Below are positions 1-10,814 of a stretch of 60,000 nucleotides of DNA, in pieces. The notes beneath the pieces were generated by a model. That model made no database searches and was not told the origin of the DNA. It saw nothing but the letters and a program-made list of their open reading frames with translations. How positions within the stretch are numbered: position 1 is the stretch's first letter; each line of letters starts with the position of its first letter. Source of the stretch: Cryptomeria japonica (taxonomy: Eukaryota > Streptophyta > Pinopsida > Cupressales > Cupressaceae); the NCBI RefSeq assembly GCF_030272615.1, contig NC_081408.1:407017889-407077888 (forward strand), in the 5' to 3' direction. The position numbers and the translations under genes are program-made.

Positions 1-1846
1 TGATGATCAGGTTGCGGCTTGTATGCTGAAATAGGAACGACATTTTGAGGAGATTCTTCCACAATCAAGTCAGGAGGAGAAAGGGGTGTCTCAATGGAAA
101 CTGAGGAAGGAATTTCATGAGGTGAGTTCGAAGCTGGAGACTTAGGAGCATCATCAGATTGCTGCCCTTCTTCTGGATTGTCTAGATCGATCACCTGAAC
201 ATGAAACCGTGACTTTTCCTTCCATGAACTATCGCCTCCTCAAGAGGAAGCACTACTGCCCGACTAACTCGCAATTTGATTCTTGTGCTCGAAGATGATG
301 CGCCTTCCTTGTTGTCAATCTGAATCTCAGACTTACGTCCAAGAGGCCCGTAAAATCATCTTCTTGTCCAATCTTAATTTTGATGAGTCTAATAGCATTA
401 CTTTTCAGCCAAGCGTTGGTGTTAGCCAAGATAGGCTGAAATCTCCCAAGAATGGATATGCACTCCTTGTGTGACCATTGGATTAAAGGAAGTGGAGCTT
501 CCTCAACCCTTCGTGAAATATATTTAGGATTAAGTACGTGCCCATCATCAATCATCCCTTGTGGAATATCCACCAAGCTCAAATCAACAACTTGCTCGAC
601 AGTGAGCCTGTGGTAATCCATCTTCAGAACCTCGACCTCTGTACGGAGATCTACCCAAATATCCTCAATGTGATGCACGTGCACGAAGGATTTTTTGATC
701 TTCTCCTTCATACCCCGGTAATCAAAATCAGCTCTAGATTTAAACCTTTTGAGCTTAATTTCCTGCATTTCTGTCTCCATGGCCTTGGCTTTAACGGATG
801 TGACAAGAGAATAACGGCTAATTTTTAATGGGTTTGTTGTAGAGATCCCCATTCCAACCTTATATCTGACAGACTGATGAGCGTGGACAACCATGATCTG
901 TCTTCCCAACTCCATAAGAATGATCTTATCAATTGGGAATCTAGGGAGCATGTATGGCTGCCCACTATAGCATTCGATTCTCATATGGGTAAAGGTCGGG
1001 AATTGAAGAAACAAACATCCATACTCACTCACCTTTTCCCATGCCTCATCTGATACCCTTTTGTTCTTCAAAGTTCTGTCAAACTGACACATGAAGTAAC
1101 CGAAGAATGCATCTTGGACTTTTCTGAAATACAATTTGCTGGGTCTCAAAGGCAACTGATCATAATATTCCCATAACGGTATAAGCGAGCGATCACCCTT
1201 GGTAGAAAGACCTGGAAAATGTCTAAGTGATGCTATCAAGTACACCAAATATGAGTTCATCTAGAAAGTCATGGTGGAAGAGACTACTGAAAGTTGTTCA
1301 CACAAGGCATCACTGATGACTTCTCCCCATGATATATGATGGGACTGCCTTATGAACATGATGAACTGGTACATCCAGGGCTCAAAAACATTAGAATGTT
1401 TAAGGCCCATTGTCCTGCTGAGGAGGATTATGATGTCTCCTATTTCCCATTTGAAATCACAACGGTACAACTTAGCCCACCTTGAGAAGGCGGCTTGTGG
1501 CTCATGGATCCACCTGTTGATATGACGTTTGCAGTCTTTTTCCCTTTTCACATAATTCTCGGCTGCACTCTCTTTGGAGATTTCCATGTAAACAGGTGCA
1601 GGAGGTATTCTGAAGACTTTCTCAATTGTATTTGCATCAAGGCGAATTATTGCTTCACCATCATCATTTTTAATGATTCTTGTCTCCTTGTCAAAGTGAT
1701 GGACGCAAGCGAGAACAAATTTAGGTTTTAGGACAGCCACTGGGAAAGAAGATGCGTGAATATGGCTGTCCAACAGCCGCTGCATATTGCTATCTTGTGG
1801 ATCCTCAACCCTCTTGACAAATTCTGACATGTCCAGGAGGTACATT
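1..1846 (-). pseudogene. copy A of the TG/CA-element protein (partial, broken)
   Basis: Minus-strand remnant of the large protein coded by elements B and C. It aligns with B from the DM(S/T)EF segment near the N-terminus through the conserved PYMLPR and DKIILMELGRQIM segments and on into the linker that runs off the window start. I do not recognise the family's function. Damage: an in-frame TAG at 1261-1263 where B has a Tyr codon just before MNSYLVY, and a one-base frameshift near 335-345 after which the SSSTRIKLRVSRA segment continues in another frame. The N-terminal ~50 codons and the 5' region are lost where the direct repeat at 1847 begins. Nearly all of the alignable domain is otherwise present, so this is a fairly recent copy. 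It is surely a pseudogene; the family assignment rests on direct comparison inside the window. Confidence 0.8.
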
Positions 1847-3255
1847 TGCACTACCAGGAGGTACATTTGCAATAAAGGAAGATTGGAAGACAATCAAGTC
1901 ATTTTTTATATTGTAATAATGTTACTAAGGTCATTGAACCAACATATGTAAGGCTATAAAGCCAATTTGCAAAAGTTGTCCACTAGAGGCCTAGATTGGT
2001 CAAAAGGTCAAAATCGTATAAAAGGCCATGAGAAGGCTAGAAAATATGTAAAAGGCATTAAATAGGTCATTTAGACATGTATTGAATGTTTTTATAAAGC
2101 CACGAAGTCATTTGTGCAAAAGTGTAAAAGTTGTCAACTTGACAACAAAATGTTGTCAAACAAAGTTGCAAAAATGCAACAAAAGTTGAAAAAGGGGTTA
2201 AAAGTTGGTTATGAGAGGTAGTTGTAAGGTCAAAACTGAACAAGAGTCTATAAAAAGGCATTGTATGGTCGTTCCAAAAGAGAAAGGGAAGAAAGGGAAT
2301 AAAGGAGAACATTTTGGATACATTTTGGTGCATTCTACTATTGTTATTTTGATTGGCTTTTCAGTTTTTGTGTTGGTTCTAGGCCTTGTACGACCATGTA
2401 TGGCCTGGAAACCTTTGTATATGTACAATTAATAGTTAGATACGTGAATTACGTTTCTTTTCCTTTTGGTTTGGAGTGATTATGTTTAGAAATGAAGAAG
2501 TTATGGAATTTTTGGTGAAAGTTGTTAATTGCAGATTTGATATTTCCTGAGAACAGTCATGTTGCAGCGTATGGTATGAACTCATATGAGATAATTAAGA
2601 CCTCTAAATAGATTTATTGGAAAGATATGTGAATCCTCTTTCTTTTCTGTTTGGTCTGAGTTGTTTTTGTTTATATTTGTGGAAGTTATGAAGATTTTGG
2701 TGAAAACTGTTTTTAAACCATCTTCAATGGAGTTGCAGGCAATGGTTTATCTTTATATAATAATTAAACCATTGGAAAATTTAATGGATTGCATATTATG
2801 AAATTAAATCCATAAATGGTTCATGTGAAATTGGTTTGGGATCATTTTGGTTTGTTGTTTGAAAGATATTTGATGCCCTAGGCGGACTGGGCATGCACAT
2901 GATTTGTTTGAGACAACAGAAATAGGTCTCAATACAACAGACATAACTTTTAATCTAACCATTGGATGTGGATAAGTTTTGGATATGTTGTTTGTAATTC
3001 AGTTATTCAGGGTTTGACTGAAGGGATTGAGGTGTTTAAATCTGGTTAGAAATTTACAGACCTCTGTGTACAAGTCTATCCAAAGGGATAGCAAGTTAGC
3101 ATGTTTGATACCTAGATTAAGTTTATGTTTTCTTGATTGTTTGATTGTTGAAGAATGATGAAATATGCCTCTAATGAATTGTTATAACTATTAAAATATG
3201 GATGGATCAATATGATCTTAGAGTTGTGATTGGTTTTCCAGGATGCTCTGCATCA
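1847..3255 (+). repeat. LTR (first of a direct pair)
   Basis: About 1.4 kb repeated with a few percent divergence at 3783-5188. It ends in TCTGCATCA and is followed by a primer-binding site, which marks it as a 5' LTR. It may start at TG (1847), but a short duplication of the CCAGGAGGTACATTTGCA segment at 1833-1870 blurs the left edge and I found no clear target-site duplication. Short open frames inside occur in both copies and look non-coding. Confidence 0.75.
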
Positions 3256-3258
3256 AAT

Positions 3259-3270
3259 TGGTATCAGAGC
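3259..3270 (+). promoter_or_regulatory. primer-binding site, initiator tRNA-Met type
   Basis: TGGTATCAGAGC three bases after the LTR end. This is the standard plant retrotransposon site complementary to the 3' end of initiator tRNA-Met. Confidence 0.8.
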
Positions 3271-3782
3271 TCAGCAAAAGGTCTGGGCTGAGCAAGTGAT
3301 TGGTATTTTGGTTTGCTAATGTTTGTGGTTGCAGATGTATATCCACTAGCTGCAAGTAGGCAGACATGAAGGTCTGTCATGGGGCCATAGGAGATGGTCC
3401 AAGGGGCCTGAGAAGAAGGTCCAGTGGGTTGCCAAAAGACGTAGGGAAAGAGGCAAGGATAGGACTCCTGGGTGAGGCAAAGTAGTTGGTGAGTTTGGTG
3501 CAGCATTGAGGGTGGACTTATGTTTGGAGCAGCATCTTGAGGAGCAACCATTATGATCTTCATTGATGGGAGTTTTGATTGAAGTAAAAGACAAAAAAAA
3601 AAAAGCAGCAAAGGCATCAAGAGAATCCAAAGAGACAGAGAAACAAAGAGGCAATGTTGAAATAAAAAAAAATTGATGAACATTTTTTGTCTAATTTTCT
3701 TGCAGGTCCTATTCCTCATTTCCAAGAGACTTGGAAACTTTTGAAGGCCGATAGTATGGTGCAGGAGCACCTAGGCACAAGA
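3271..3782 (+). mobile_element. short internal region between two LTRs (TRIM/LARD-like)
   Basis: About 0.5 kb between the two 1.4-kb repeats, with no convincing coding sequence. It has a purine-rich stretch with an A-run at 3592-3604. No clean polypurine tract directly precedes the second repeat, so this is either a very short non-autonomous element or the product of deletion or recombination between elements. Confidence 0.5.
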
Positions 3783-5188
3783 GCACTACCAGGAGGTACA
3801 TTTGCAATAAAAGAAGATTGGAAGACAATCAAGTCATTTTTTATATTGTTATAATGTTACTAAGGTCATTGAACCAACATATGTAAGGCTATAAAGCCAA
3901 TTTGCAAAAGTTGTCCACTAGAGGCCTAGATTGGTCAAAAGGTCAAAATCGTACAAAAGGCCATGAGAAGGCTAGAAAGTATGTAAAAGGCATTAAATAG
4001 GTCATTTAGACATGTATTGAATGTTTTTATAAAGCCACAAAGTCATTTGTGCAAAAGTGTAAAAGTTGTCAACTTGACAACAAAATGTTGTCAAACAAAG
4101 TTGCAAAAATGCAACAAAAGTTGAAAAAGGGGTTAAAAGTTGGTTATGAGAGGTAGTTGTAAGGTCAAAACTGAACAAGAGTCTATGAAAAGGCATTGTA
4201 TGGTCGTTCCAAAAGAGAAAGGGAAGAAAGGGAATAAAGGAGAACATTTTGGATACATTTTGGTGCATTCTACTATTGTTATTTTGATTGGCTTTCCAGT
4301 TTTTGTGTTGGTTCCAGGCCTTGTACGACCATGTATGGCCTGGAAACCTTTGTATATGTACAATGAATAGTTAGATATGTGAATTACCTTTCTTTTCCTT
4401 TTGGTTTGAAGTGATTATGTTTAGAAATGAAGAAGTTATGGAATTTTTGGTGAAAGTTGTTAATTGCAGATCTGATATTTCCTGAGAACAGTCATGTTGC
4501 AGCGTATGGTATGAACTCATATGAGATTATTAAGACCTCTAAATAGATTTATTGGAAAGATATGTAAATCCTCTTTCTTTTCCGTCTGGTCTGAGGTGTT
4601 TTTTTTAATATTTGTGGAAGTTAGGAAGATTTTGGTGAAAACTGGTTTTAAACCATCTTCAATGGAGTTGTAGGCAATGGTTTATCTTTATATAATAATT
4701 CAACCATTGGAAAATTTAATGGATTGCATATTATGAAATTAAATCCATAAATGGTTCATGTGAAATTGGTTTGGGATCATTTTGGTTTGTTGTTTGAAAG
4801 ATATTTGATGCCCTAGGTGGACTGGGCATGCACATGATTTGTTTGGGACAACAGAAATGGGTCTCAATACAATAGACAACTTTTAATCTTACCATTGGAT
4901 GTGGATAAGTTTTGGATATGTTGTTTGTAATTCAGTTATTCAAGGTCTGACCGAAGGGATTGAGGCGTTTAATTCTGGTTAGAAATTTATAGACCTCTGT
5001 GTACAGGTCTATCCAAAGGGATAGCAAGTTGGCAAGTTTGATACCTAGATTAAGTTTATGTTTTCTTGATTGATTGATTGTTGAAGAATGATGAAATATG
5101 CCTCTAATGAATTGTTATAATTATTAAAATATGGATGGATCAATATGATCCTAGAGTTGTGATTTGTTTTCCAGGATGCTCTGCATCA
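3783..5188 (+). repeat. LTR (second of the direct pair)
   Basis: Direct repeat of 1847-3255, same orientation, ending in TCTGCATCA. It is followed at 5189 by GGTTCAAAGCACGAGG, which looks like a decayed initiator-Met site (GGTATCAGAGC). It may therefore be the 5' LTR of the remnant at 5189-7534 rather than the 3' LTR of the short element. Right and left flanks do not form a duplication. Confidence 0.7.
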
Positions 5189-5194
5189 GGTTCA

Positions 5195-5956
5195 AAGCAC
5201 GAGGAGTTCGAGAGTGTGGGACTAGCCGTGGGAGAGCAAGGACACGGTCGTGGGGGCATGGCGCAAGTTGACACACAACAGGTTGCATCTCCCATTAGGA
5301 AGATTCTTTTTTCACATGTCCTTCTTTCGGGTACTTTGCCTATGGATGCGAAGACACGGACCCCTGGCCCTGCATTTGGGCAACTACAGCCGGCCATCAC
5401 CCTCAGCCCACTCCACGAGACACCATCAAGGGTAGCGTCAGCCTCAGTCATGCATACAGGGGAGCCCGTTAGTGCTAGAGGAGTGACAGAGCCAGTTCGA
5501 CATGTGGACATGGAGGAGATTCCACACATTAAGAGCGTCGCCGTGGGGTAGGATAGTAGGATGTTGGGAGAGCTTGTGGATGCAACCACAGATGCCTGGC
5601 TTAGTGAGTGGACAATGCAACCTATGCACCCGGTAGGAGTTCCTCCTTTATTGGGACGCTGTCACATTCCCGATGAGGTCGTGGAGTTTGAGGATAGCGC
5701 GGGTTTGGAGCTCATGGGGGGCGAGGTGCATGTCTCTGATAGGACAAAGGCACTGCAGGAGGTAGAGGTACACACCCACGGTGCGGATGCTCGCTCTAGA
5801 GTGAGGTCTCCATTAGATATTGAGGTCGGGCCAGAGGTCGTCAGTGGATTGGCTTCCATGGGTGCATACATGGCACACATTACTCAGGTGGGAGAGTCAC
5901 TACTGGAACAGGGCCATAAGCTGTCTCACATTGTGAAAGGGCCTCTTGCAACATAG
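5195..5956 (+). pseudogene. gag-like/leader remnant, unidentified
   Basis: Two consecutive open segments (to about 5551 and 5561-5956) of higher GC than the surroundings follow the LTR and decayed primer site. The predicted polypeptide is Gly/His/Arg-rich near the start (GHGRGG) and then acidic, with no recognised domain. By position it would be the start of a retrotransposon gag. A TAG at 5549-5551 separates the halves. Function not recognised. Confidence 0.35.
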
Positions 5957-6149
5957 TAAGTCAGGATGGAGAGCTGATTCCAGAAGAAAAAGTTCTTGCT
6001 GATTTACAAATGAGGATTCATAATAAATGGAGGAGCGCAGAATTGTTTTTACTAGTGGCAGTCGCAGCACAACATGGAAAACATAAAATAAATCAATATA
6101 TAATTATATTGTATCTTTTTACTAAAATAAATTATATTATAATATTATT

Positions 6150-6712
6150 ATATTATTATGTTTAGCATTAGGGTTAAGGTTTACATCATGGTTCAGGTTA
6201 GGTTTATGATTACGGTTAGGGTTTATCGTTAAGGTTATGATAATGGTTAGGGTTTATATCATGGTTAGGGTTAGCATCAACGTTAGGGTTTGCTTTTGGT
6301 TTAGGATTATAGTTAGCATTAAGGTTTAGGATTATGGTTAGGGTAAGTGTTATGGTTACAATTTAATAGTAGGGTTAAATTTATGGTTAGGTTTAGGGTT
6401 TAGTGTCAGGGTTACAATTATGTTTAGGATTTACATCAAAGTTAGTGTTAGAGTAAGCATTATTACATTTAGGGTTAGGGTTGGAATTATAACTGGTGGT
6501 ATGGTTAGGATTAGGATTTGGTTTATAGTTATTTTTTGGATCAGGGTTAGGTTAGTATTATGGTCAAGGTTAAGGTTGATAACATGGTTGGGATTATGAT
6601 TAGAGTTAAGATTAGGATTAGGATTATGATAATGGTTAGGTTTAGGGTTTATGGTTATACTTAGGATTATGCTTAGGGTTAGAATTAGGGTTAGGGTTAG
6701 AGTAGATACATT
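6150..6712 (+). repeat. degenerate telomere-like tract (TTTAGGG/TTAGGG variants)
   Basis: About 550 bp made almost entirely of variants of (G)GTTAGGGTTTA with interspersed ATTATGGTTA and ATCATGGTTAG units. The best runs are at 6237-6280 and 6660-6705. The plant telomere unit is TTTAGGG. No long perfect array remains, so it is an old interstitial telomere-like repeat or a satellite derived from one. It lies inside the remnant at 5189-7534. Confidence 0.75.
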
Positions 6713-6918
6713 TCTTTGTCTTTATTTTGGTTCACGTTTCTATTTCCAGTCTTCTTATCATTGTAGCTTTTATTTATGCAAACACACTGAGATAAAGTTC
6801 CATCATGCATTGTTTACTTGGAATCTTGCATATTTTGTGTTTTGTTGTACATGCACTATTGATAAATGGATTTGGATGATAGGTGATAATTATTTATTAA
6901 AGTTGAAATAAGACAAGC

Positions 6919-7437
6919 CTTATATTGTGAGGAGGAGTTTGAGCGATGTTTTCTTTCTCAGGGATGGCTCACAGTAGAGACACCGGAGATGGTCAATGCT
7001 TGGCAAGCTCCACGGCTTCCAGGTAGCCACCAGCTGTACTCCTTGGTGCGGGAGTTGGAGCAGCAGTTCAGAGATACTTACTTAGCCTTGCAGTGGGCTT
7101 AGCATCGGTGGAGGCTAGGCGGTATATTGAGACTGAGTTGACTCGCGAGAGGGAGTCCGAATTGGTGCTAGAGGCGGAGTTGGCTAGAGAGAGGGAATCC
7201 AGGTTGGCGCTGGATGTTGTGTTGGTTCAGGAGAGGGAATTTCGGATGTCGCTGGAGACCCAGTTGGGGACGGCTCAGGAGACATTGGATGCGAAGAAGA
7301 AACTGTTGGAGGCTGTGTTTATGGTCAAGAGATCTCGAGAATGCCAGTTGGAGGCAGAGCATACTTTGAGGCACTATACTGAGCAGCAGCAGTCCAGGCC
7401 CTCTTCATCAGGGATGCTTCCTCCACCTTCTTCTTGA
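6919..7437 (+). pseudogene. coiled-coil retroelement ORF remnant
   Basis: Open segment from about 6919 (EEFERCFL, then TPEMVNAWQAPRLPGS), an in-frame TAG at 7099-7101, then 7102-7437. The second part is a heptad-like Glu/Arg/Leu repeat (RERESELVLEAELARE and relatives), ending in a Ser/Pro tail. Such coiled coils are common at the C-terminus of plant retroelement gag-like proteins. A G-rich polypurine tract follows at 7525-7534, consistent with the 3' end of an element. No enzyme motif. Confidence 0.4.
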
Positions 7438-7524
7438 TTTTCTTCTGTGTAGCATTGTACTCATCCCCATTTTGTTGTGTTAGTCTCGGATTTTTGTCCT
7501 TGTCGTCCGAAGACGACTTTTCTT

Positions 7525-7800
7525 AGGGGGGGGATGATTTTGGTCGTAAAATGGGCTTTGTATTACTTGTTAAGCTACGTTGGTTAATCATGTTAGCGTC
7601 ATCGAGGGTAGTTGTCCGTTGCACGACGGTTCCCCACAGGTGGTAACTACAACCCTCGACCGTGTCTTTATATTTGCTCTTGTATTTGTTGTTGTACACA
7701 CTGATGCAGAGAATGATGATTGTACTAGACATTTTGGCATTAATGAAAGCATTGCTCTGAGTTTTTGTTTACTATTCTATTCCATGGTTATTATCTGACT
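7525..7800 (+). repeat. polypurine tract and start of a probable 3' LTR
   Basis: AGGGGGGGGA at 7525-7534 is followed by TGATTTTGGTCG at 7535, the usual arrangement of PPT plus LTR start. A TATA-like CTTTATATTTGC lies at 7668-7679. I find no matching 5' copy in the window, so the right end is uncertain. Confidence 0.4.
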
Positions 7801-7839
7801 GTTGGTATGCAATATTACTAACACATCCCACGGGGTAAA

Positions 7840-8506
7840 CAATGGCGTCCAAGGTAATAAAGTGAATTATTTCATAAAATTAACTTATTTCTTTCTGAGG
7901 TGTCCATCATGCCTTATAAATAATTCACTTATAAAAATATTTTTCCGCAACCATGAAGTCGCGAAACATAAGCTCAGATTTGCCAAAATAGCTCCAAAAA
8001 TGCTGAAAGACCAACTGCTCCAACTGACTTGTCGGAAATAGCCATCTGAACTGACCTGCTGAAACCCTGCTAAAAATAGCATACAGCTAAAAATAGTAAG
8101 TGTGTCCAAATGCATTTTAACCACATTCTGAGCAGCCTGAAAACTTACTAAAAATAGTAAGTCCGGAAAAGTCTTCGGTTTCATTTGCATGTCACACCAT
8201 CGCGAGGCTCTCTGTAAAACCAAAAAAACCCAAAAAAATAAGTTGTCCTCGCCTCCACTTACTAAAAATAGTAAGTTTGGAAAAGTCCTTAGATTCAGTT
8301 GCATGTCACACCATCGCGAAGCTCTCTAAAAACTCAGAAAGAATCCAGAATTAGAACTGTAAAATTCCAACATGTAAGCCACCAAGACTGCCAAAGCATC
8401 CTCCTAGAAAATAGGAAACCCTAATTTTTGCCTCTGATTGACTAACGGGTCTCAGAATTGGCCAATGGTCCTCAAAACCAACTAGAGTGGAAAAGGGGAC
8501 ATTACA
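7840..8506 (-). repeat. LTR fragment, minus orientation (pair of 10815-12465)
   Basis: Homologous to 11770-12465. On the minus strand it begins TGTAATGTCCCC (8506 leftwards). It is truncated on its left side: homology with the longer copy stops near 7840. It contains the hairpin ACTTACTAAAAATAGTAAGT at 8143-8162 and 8257-8276 and the variant GCTAAAAATAGC at 8069-8080. It would be the 3' LTR of the minus-strand gypsy remnant at 8520-10814. Confidence 0.65.
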
Positions 8507-8564
8507 CTGTTGCCTTGAGTACGGGGTTCCAGTTGTCCACTACCAGTATCACCATCGGTTTGTC

Positions 8565-10377
8565 TTATTCCCCTAGGTCGACCTTGTTTATGTTTGGTTC
8601 CTCATACTTTATCGTTTTATCCCTCTCGAACCGATGAGCAGGTGTATCATCTACTCTCACCACTCCCTCTTTGTACTCTCTGTATTCTAGAAGAAAGGTG
8701 ACCTTTTCCGTTCCAATTTCTTCAGTCTCTCCAATCTGCAACATATTACACTTGGGGTGGAAGACTTTGTAGTCCTCCATTCACCAGTGGAACAACCCAT
8801 TGAGGGATCTTGTCTCATCCTTCGAGAAGCTTCCAAGTTCCAACAACCCTTCATCATTGGGTTCTATTGTCCCTCCTTCCCTTATCTCGAACTCTCCAAT
8901 CTCGGATTCTGAGTTCGATTCCAATTCTTGGCTAGCCAGACTCCGTAGGTCAATGATGTACTTTCTCTCGTCACTCTCAATGGAGAGTGTACTCTTCTTC
9001 TAGTTGTGGTTTTCCTTTGCCATGATTAGCCAACCTCTTTCGAGGAGGGTGTTGTACGCCTTCTTCTCTAGCGGGATGACGACAAAGTCCAAAAAGAAAT
9101 GCTTGGTGCCAATGGTGACCTTTTGTTCCATGAGCGTCCTGAGTGAATTGATGTCATGCTTGTCAGCACCTACCAGATGGAAGGTTGGTGGCCAGAGTGT
9201 TGGCTTGCCAAGCCCCTTCCATGTCTCCCCCAGTAATATGTTGACGCCCGAGCCTCTGTCAACGATGGTGTTTGTCAACTTGCATCCCATTATCTCCATC
9301 TCGACTACGACCGACTTCCTTCCAATGCCCACCGTCAGCAACAACGAGTTAGTGGCCAGGCTGCCTTCTCATTTCTCTGTTGGCTTGTTATGCTCCTAGC
9401 CGACTGCATTGTCACCAACTACATTGGTAATAGCCATTTTCAGTTGTGGCATGGTTTGCAGAAGGTTGAATACCTGTATAGGTACGGTGGCTTGCAACAT
9501 CTGTCTCTTGATAGTTTTCTCTGACTCATTGTAGTGGAGTATTGGCGGCCTCATTTGAAACCCTTCTCTCCTTCGCCATCGCCTGTTCAACGTCGACCTT
9601 AGCTTCCCGAAGTCTCTCATTCTCTGTACATGGGTCACAATATACTGCCTTCTTAGTCTGGAGTCTGGTGATCGCCAGTACTTCCTCATTTGGCTCCTTC
9701 ACGTTTAGCATGTTCACCCCTTTTTGTTTCAGGCAGTCTATGTCTTCGTGGTTTTCGAGTCCACACCACTTGCATAGCAACCTTGCATTGTTACTTTGGC
9801 CACTCTTACACAACTGCACGAAGTGACCCCATTCATTGCAACTTTGACATTGGATCATGGGTCTAACCTTCGCGTCATACTGTATTCTTCTTTGTGGGGT
9901 GTTGTTATTGTTATTATTATTCCCTCACCTGTTATTTCGATACACTCCAGTAGATTCATTAGATTTGGCAAGTGGTTTTGAAGGTGTGGCCAGAGGGGTT
10001 GTTTGTTTCCCTTGGGCGAAGAGCACTTGTGTGCTTCTTGTTTTGAGATTGTACGAACATTCCTTGATGGAATGTCCCAGTACCTGACAGATGTCGCAGA
10101 ATGAGTTCTTTGGGCAAGTAGCCTTTATATGACCTTCTGCCTTCCAGTCGGTGCACCGCAACTCTTTATCATCCTTACCACCCTCTTTCTCCGCCTTTAG
10201 CTCCTTCATCATTCGCAACATATCCCTTTGTAGGGCTTGTAGGGCTTGTATGTACCGTCGTGAAATGTCCCCCTTACTTTTATTTTTTATTTTTTTACAC
10301 ATCAAAGCACCCGTTAAGGTTAGGAAAGTGAAATACAATGCTACTGAAAGGTAACCCTTCCACTTTCTGTTCACCAA
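8565..10377 (-). pseudogene. Ty3/gypsy gag-protease remnant
   Basis: Minus-strand polyprotein remnant. In order from 10377: a coiled segment, zinc-knuckle-like CX2CX4HX4C motifs (CDICQVLGHSIKEC near 10070-10110; CQSCNEWGHFVQLC near 9810-9855; a further CKWC...HEDIDC), a linker with EEVLAITRLQTKK, then an aspartic protease at 9344-9000 with VDRGSGVNIL holding the catalytic Asp. The usual Thr or Gly after that Asp is Arg, so activity is doubtful. One zinc knuckle has Trp in place of its second Cys (CTDW). After the protease the frame runs to VDLGE at 8565 and stops: reverse transcriptase, RNase H and integrase are absent. Several stops (a TAG directly after the protease) and frame changes mark it as dead. 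Confidence 0.75.
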
Positions 10378-10814
10378 GAGCCCAATATGGGAAGGTGAGA
10401 GCGTACGGTGAATAGGGGATCGTTAGTTTCAAAGACAAAATGAAGCACAATGCTAGGCGGCAAGCCAGCCCCTTCCGCTTCCTCAGTGGGCAAGAACAAT
10501 TCAAATCTAAAATCGCTCTACCACTTTCTAGTGGGAGGACAACTATTACAATACTGAAAATGATATCACTCAACCACTTATTCAGCAGGAAGACAATTAT
10601 TACAATACTGAAAGTAAAATCACTCAACCACTTATTCAGCAGGAGGACTTTGAAAACCAATTGAAATAATAGATAGGTGGCTAAGCCATCCTCTTCCACT
10701 TCTACAGTGGGAAATACAAAATGTAAAATGCCATAAGCAAATGCTGATTGGTACTACTGATTTCAGTGTTACAACGAGAGCATTAGCTTGTAGATTTATC
10801 TAATCACACCAAAA
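10378..10814 (-). repeat. 5' untranslated internal region with ~60-bp tandem units
   Basis: Between the right LTR and the gag remnant. Two to three copies of a ~60-bp unit at about 10531-10650 share CACTCAACCACTTATTCAGC and TATTACAATACTGAAA. Related pieces (CCACTTTCTAGTGGG, CCACTTCTACAGTGGG) form small imperfect palindromes. No coding sequence is supported. Confidence 0.5.

Noticed and set aside
2067-2432. Short open frames on both strands, repeated at 4002-4370
   Set aside because: They exist only because the LTR is duplicated; on both strands at once, no domain, low complexity.
3264-3770. 168-codon minus-strand open frame
   Set aside because: It is antisense within the short internal region between LTRs, with low-complexity Leu/Phe runs from an A-rich plus strand; no homology to other frames here.
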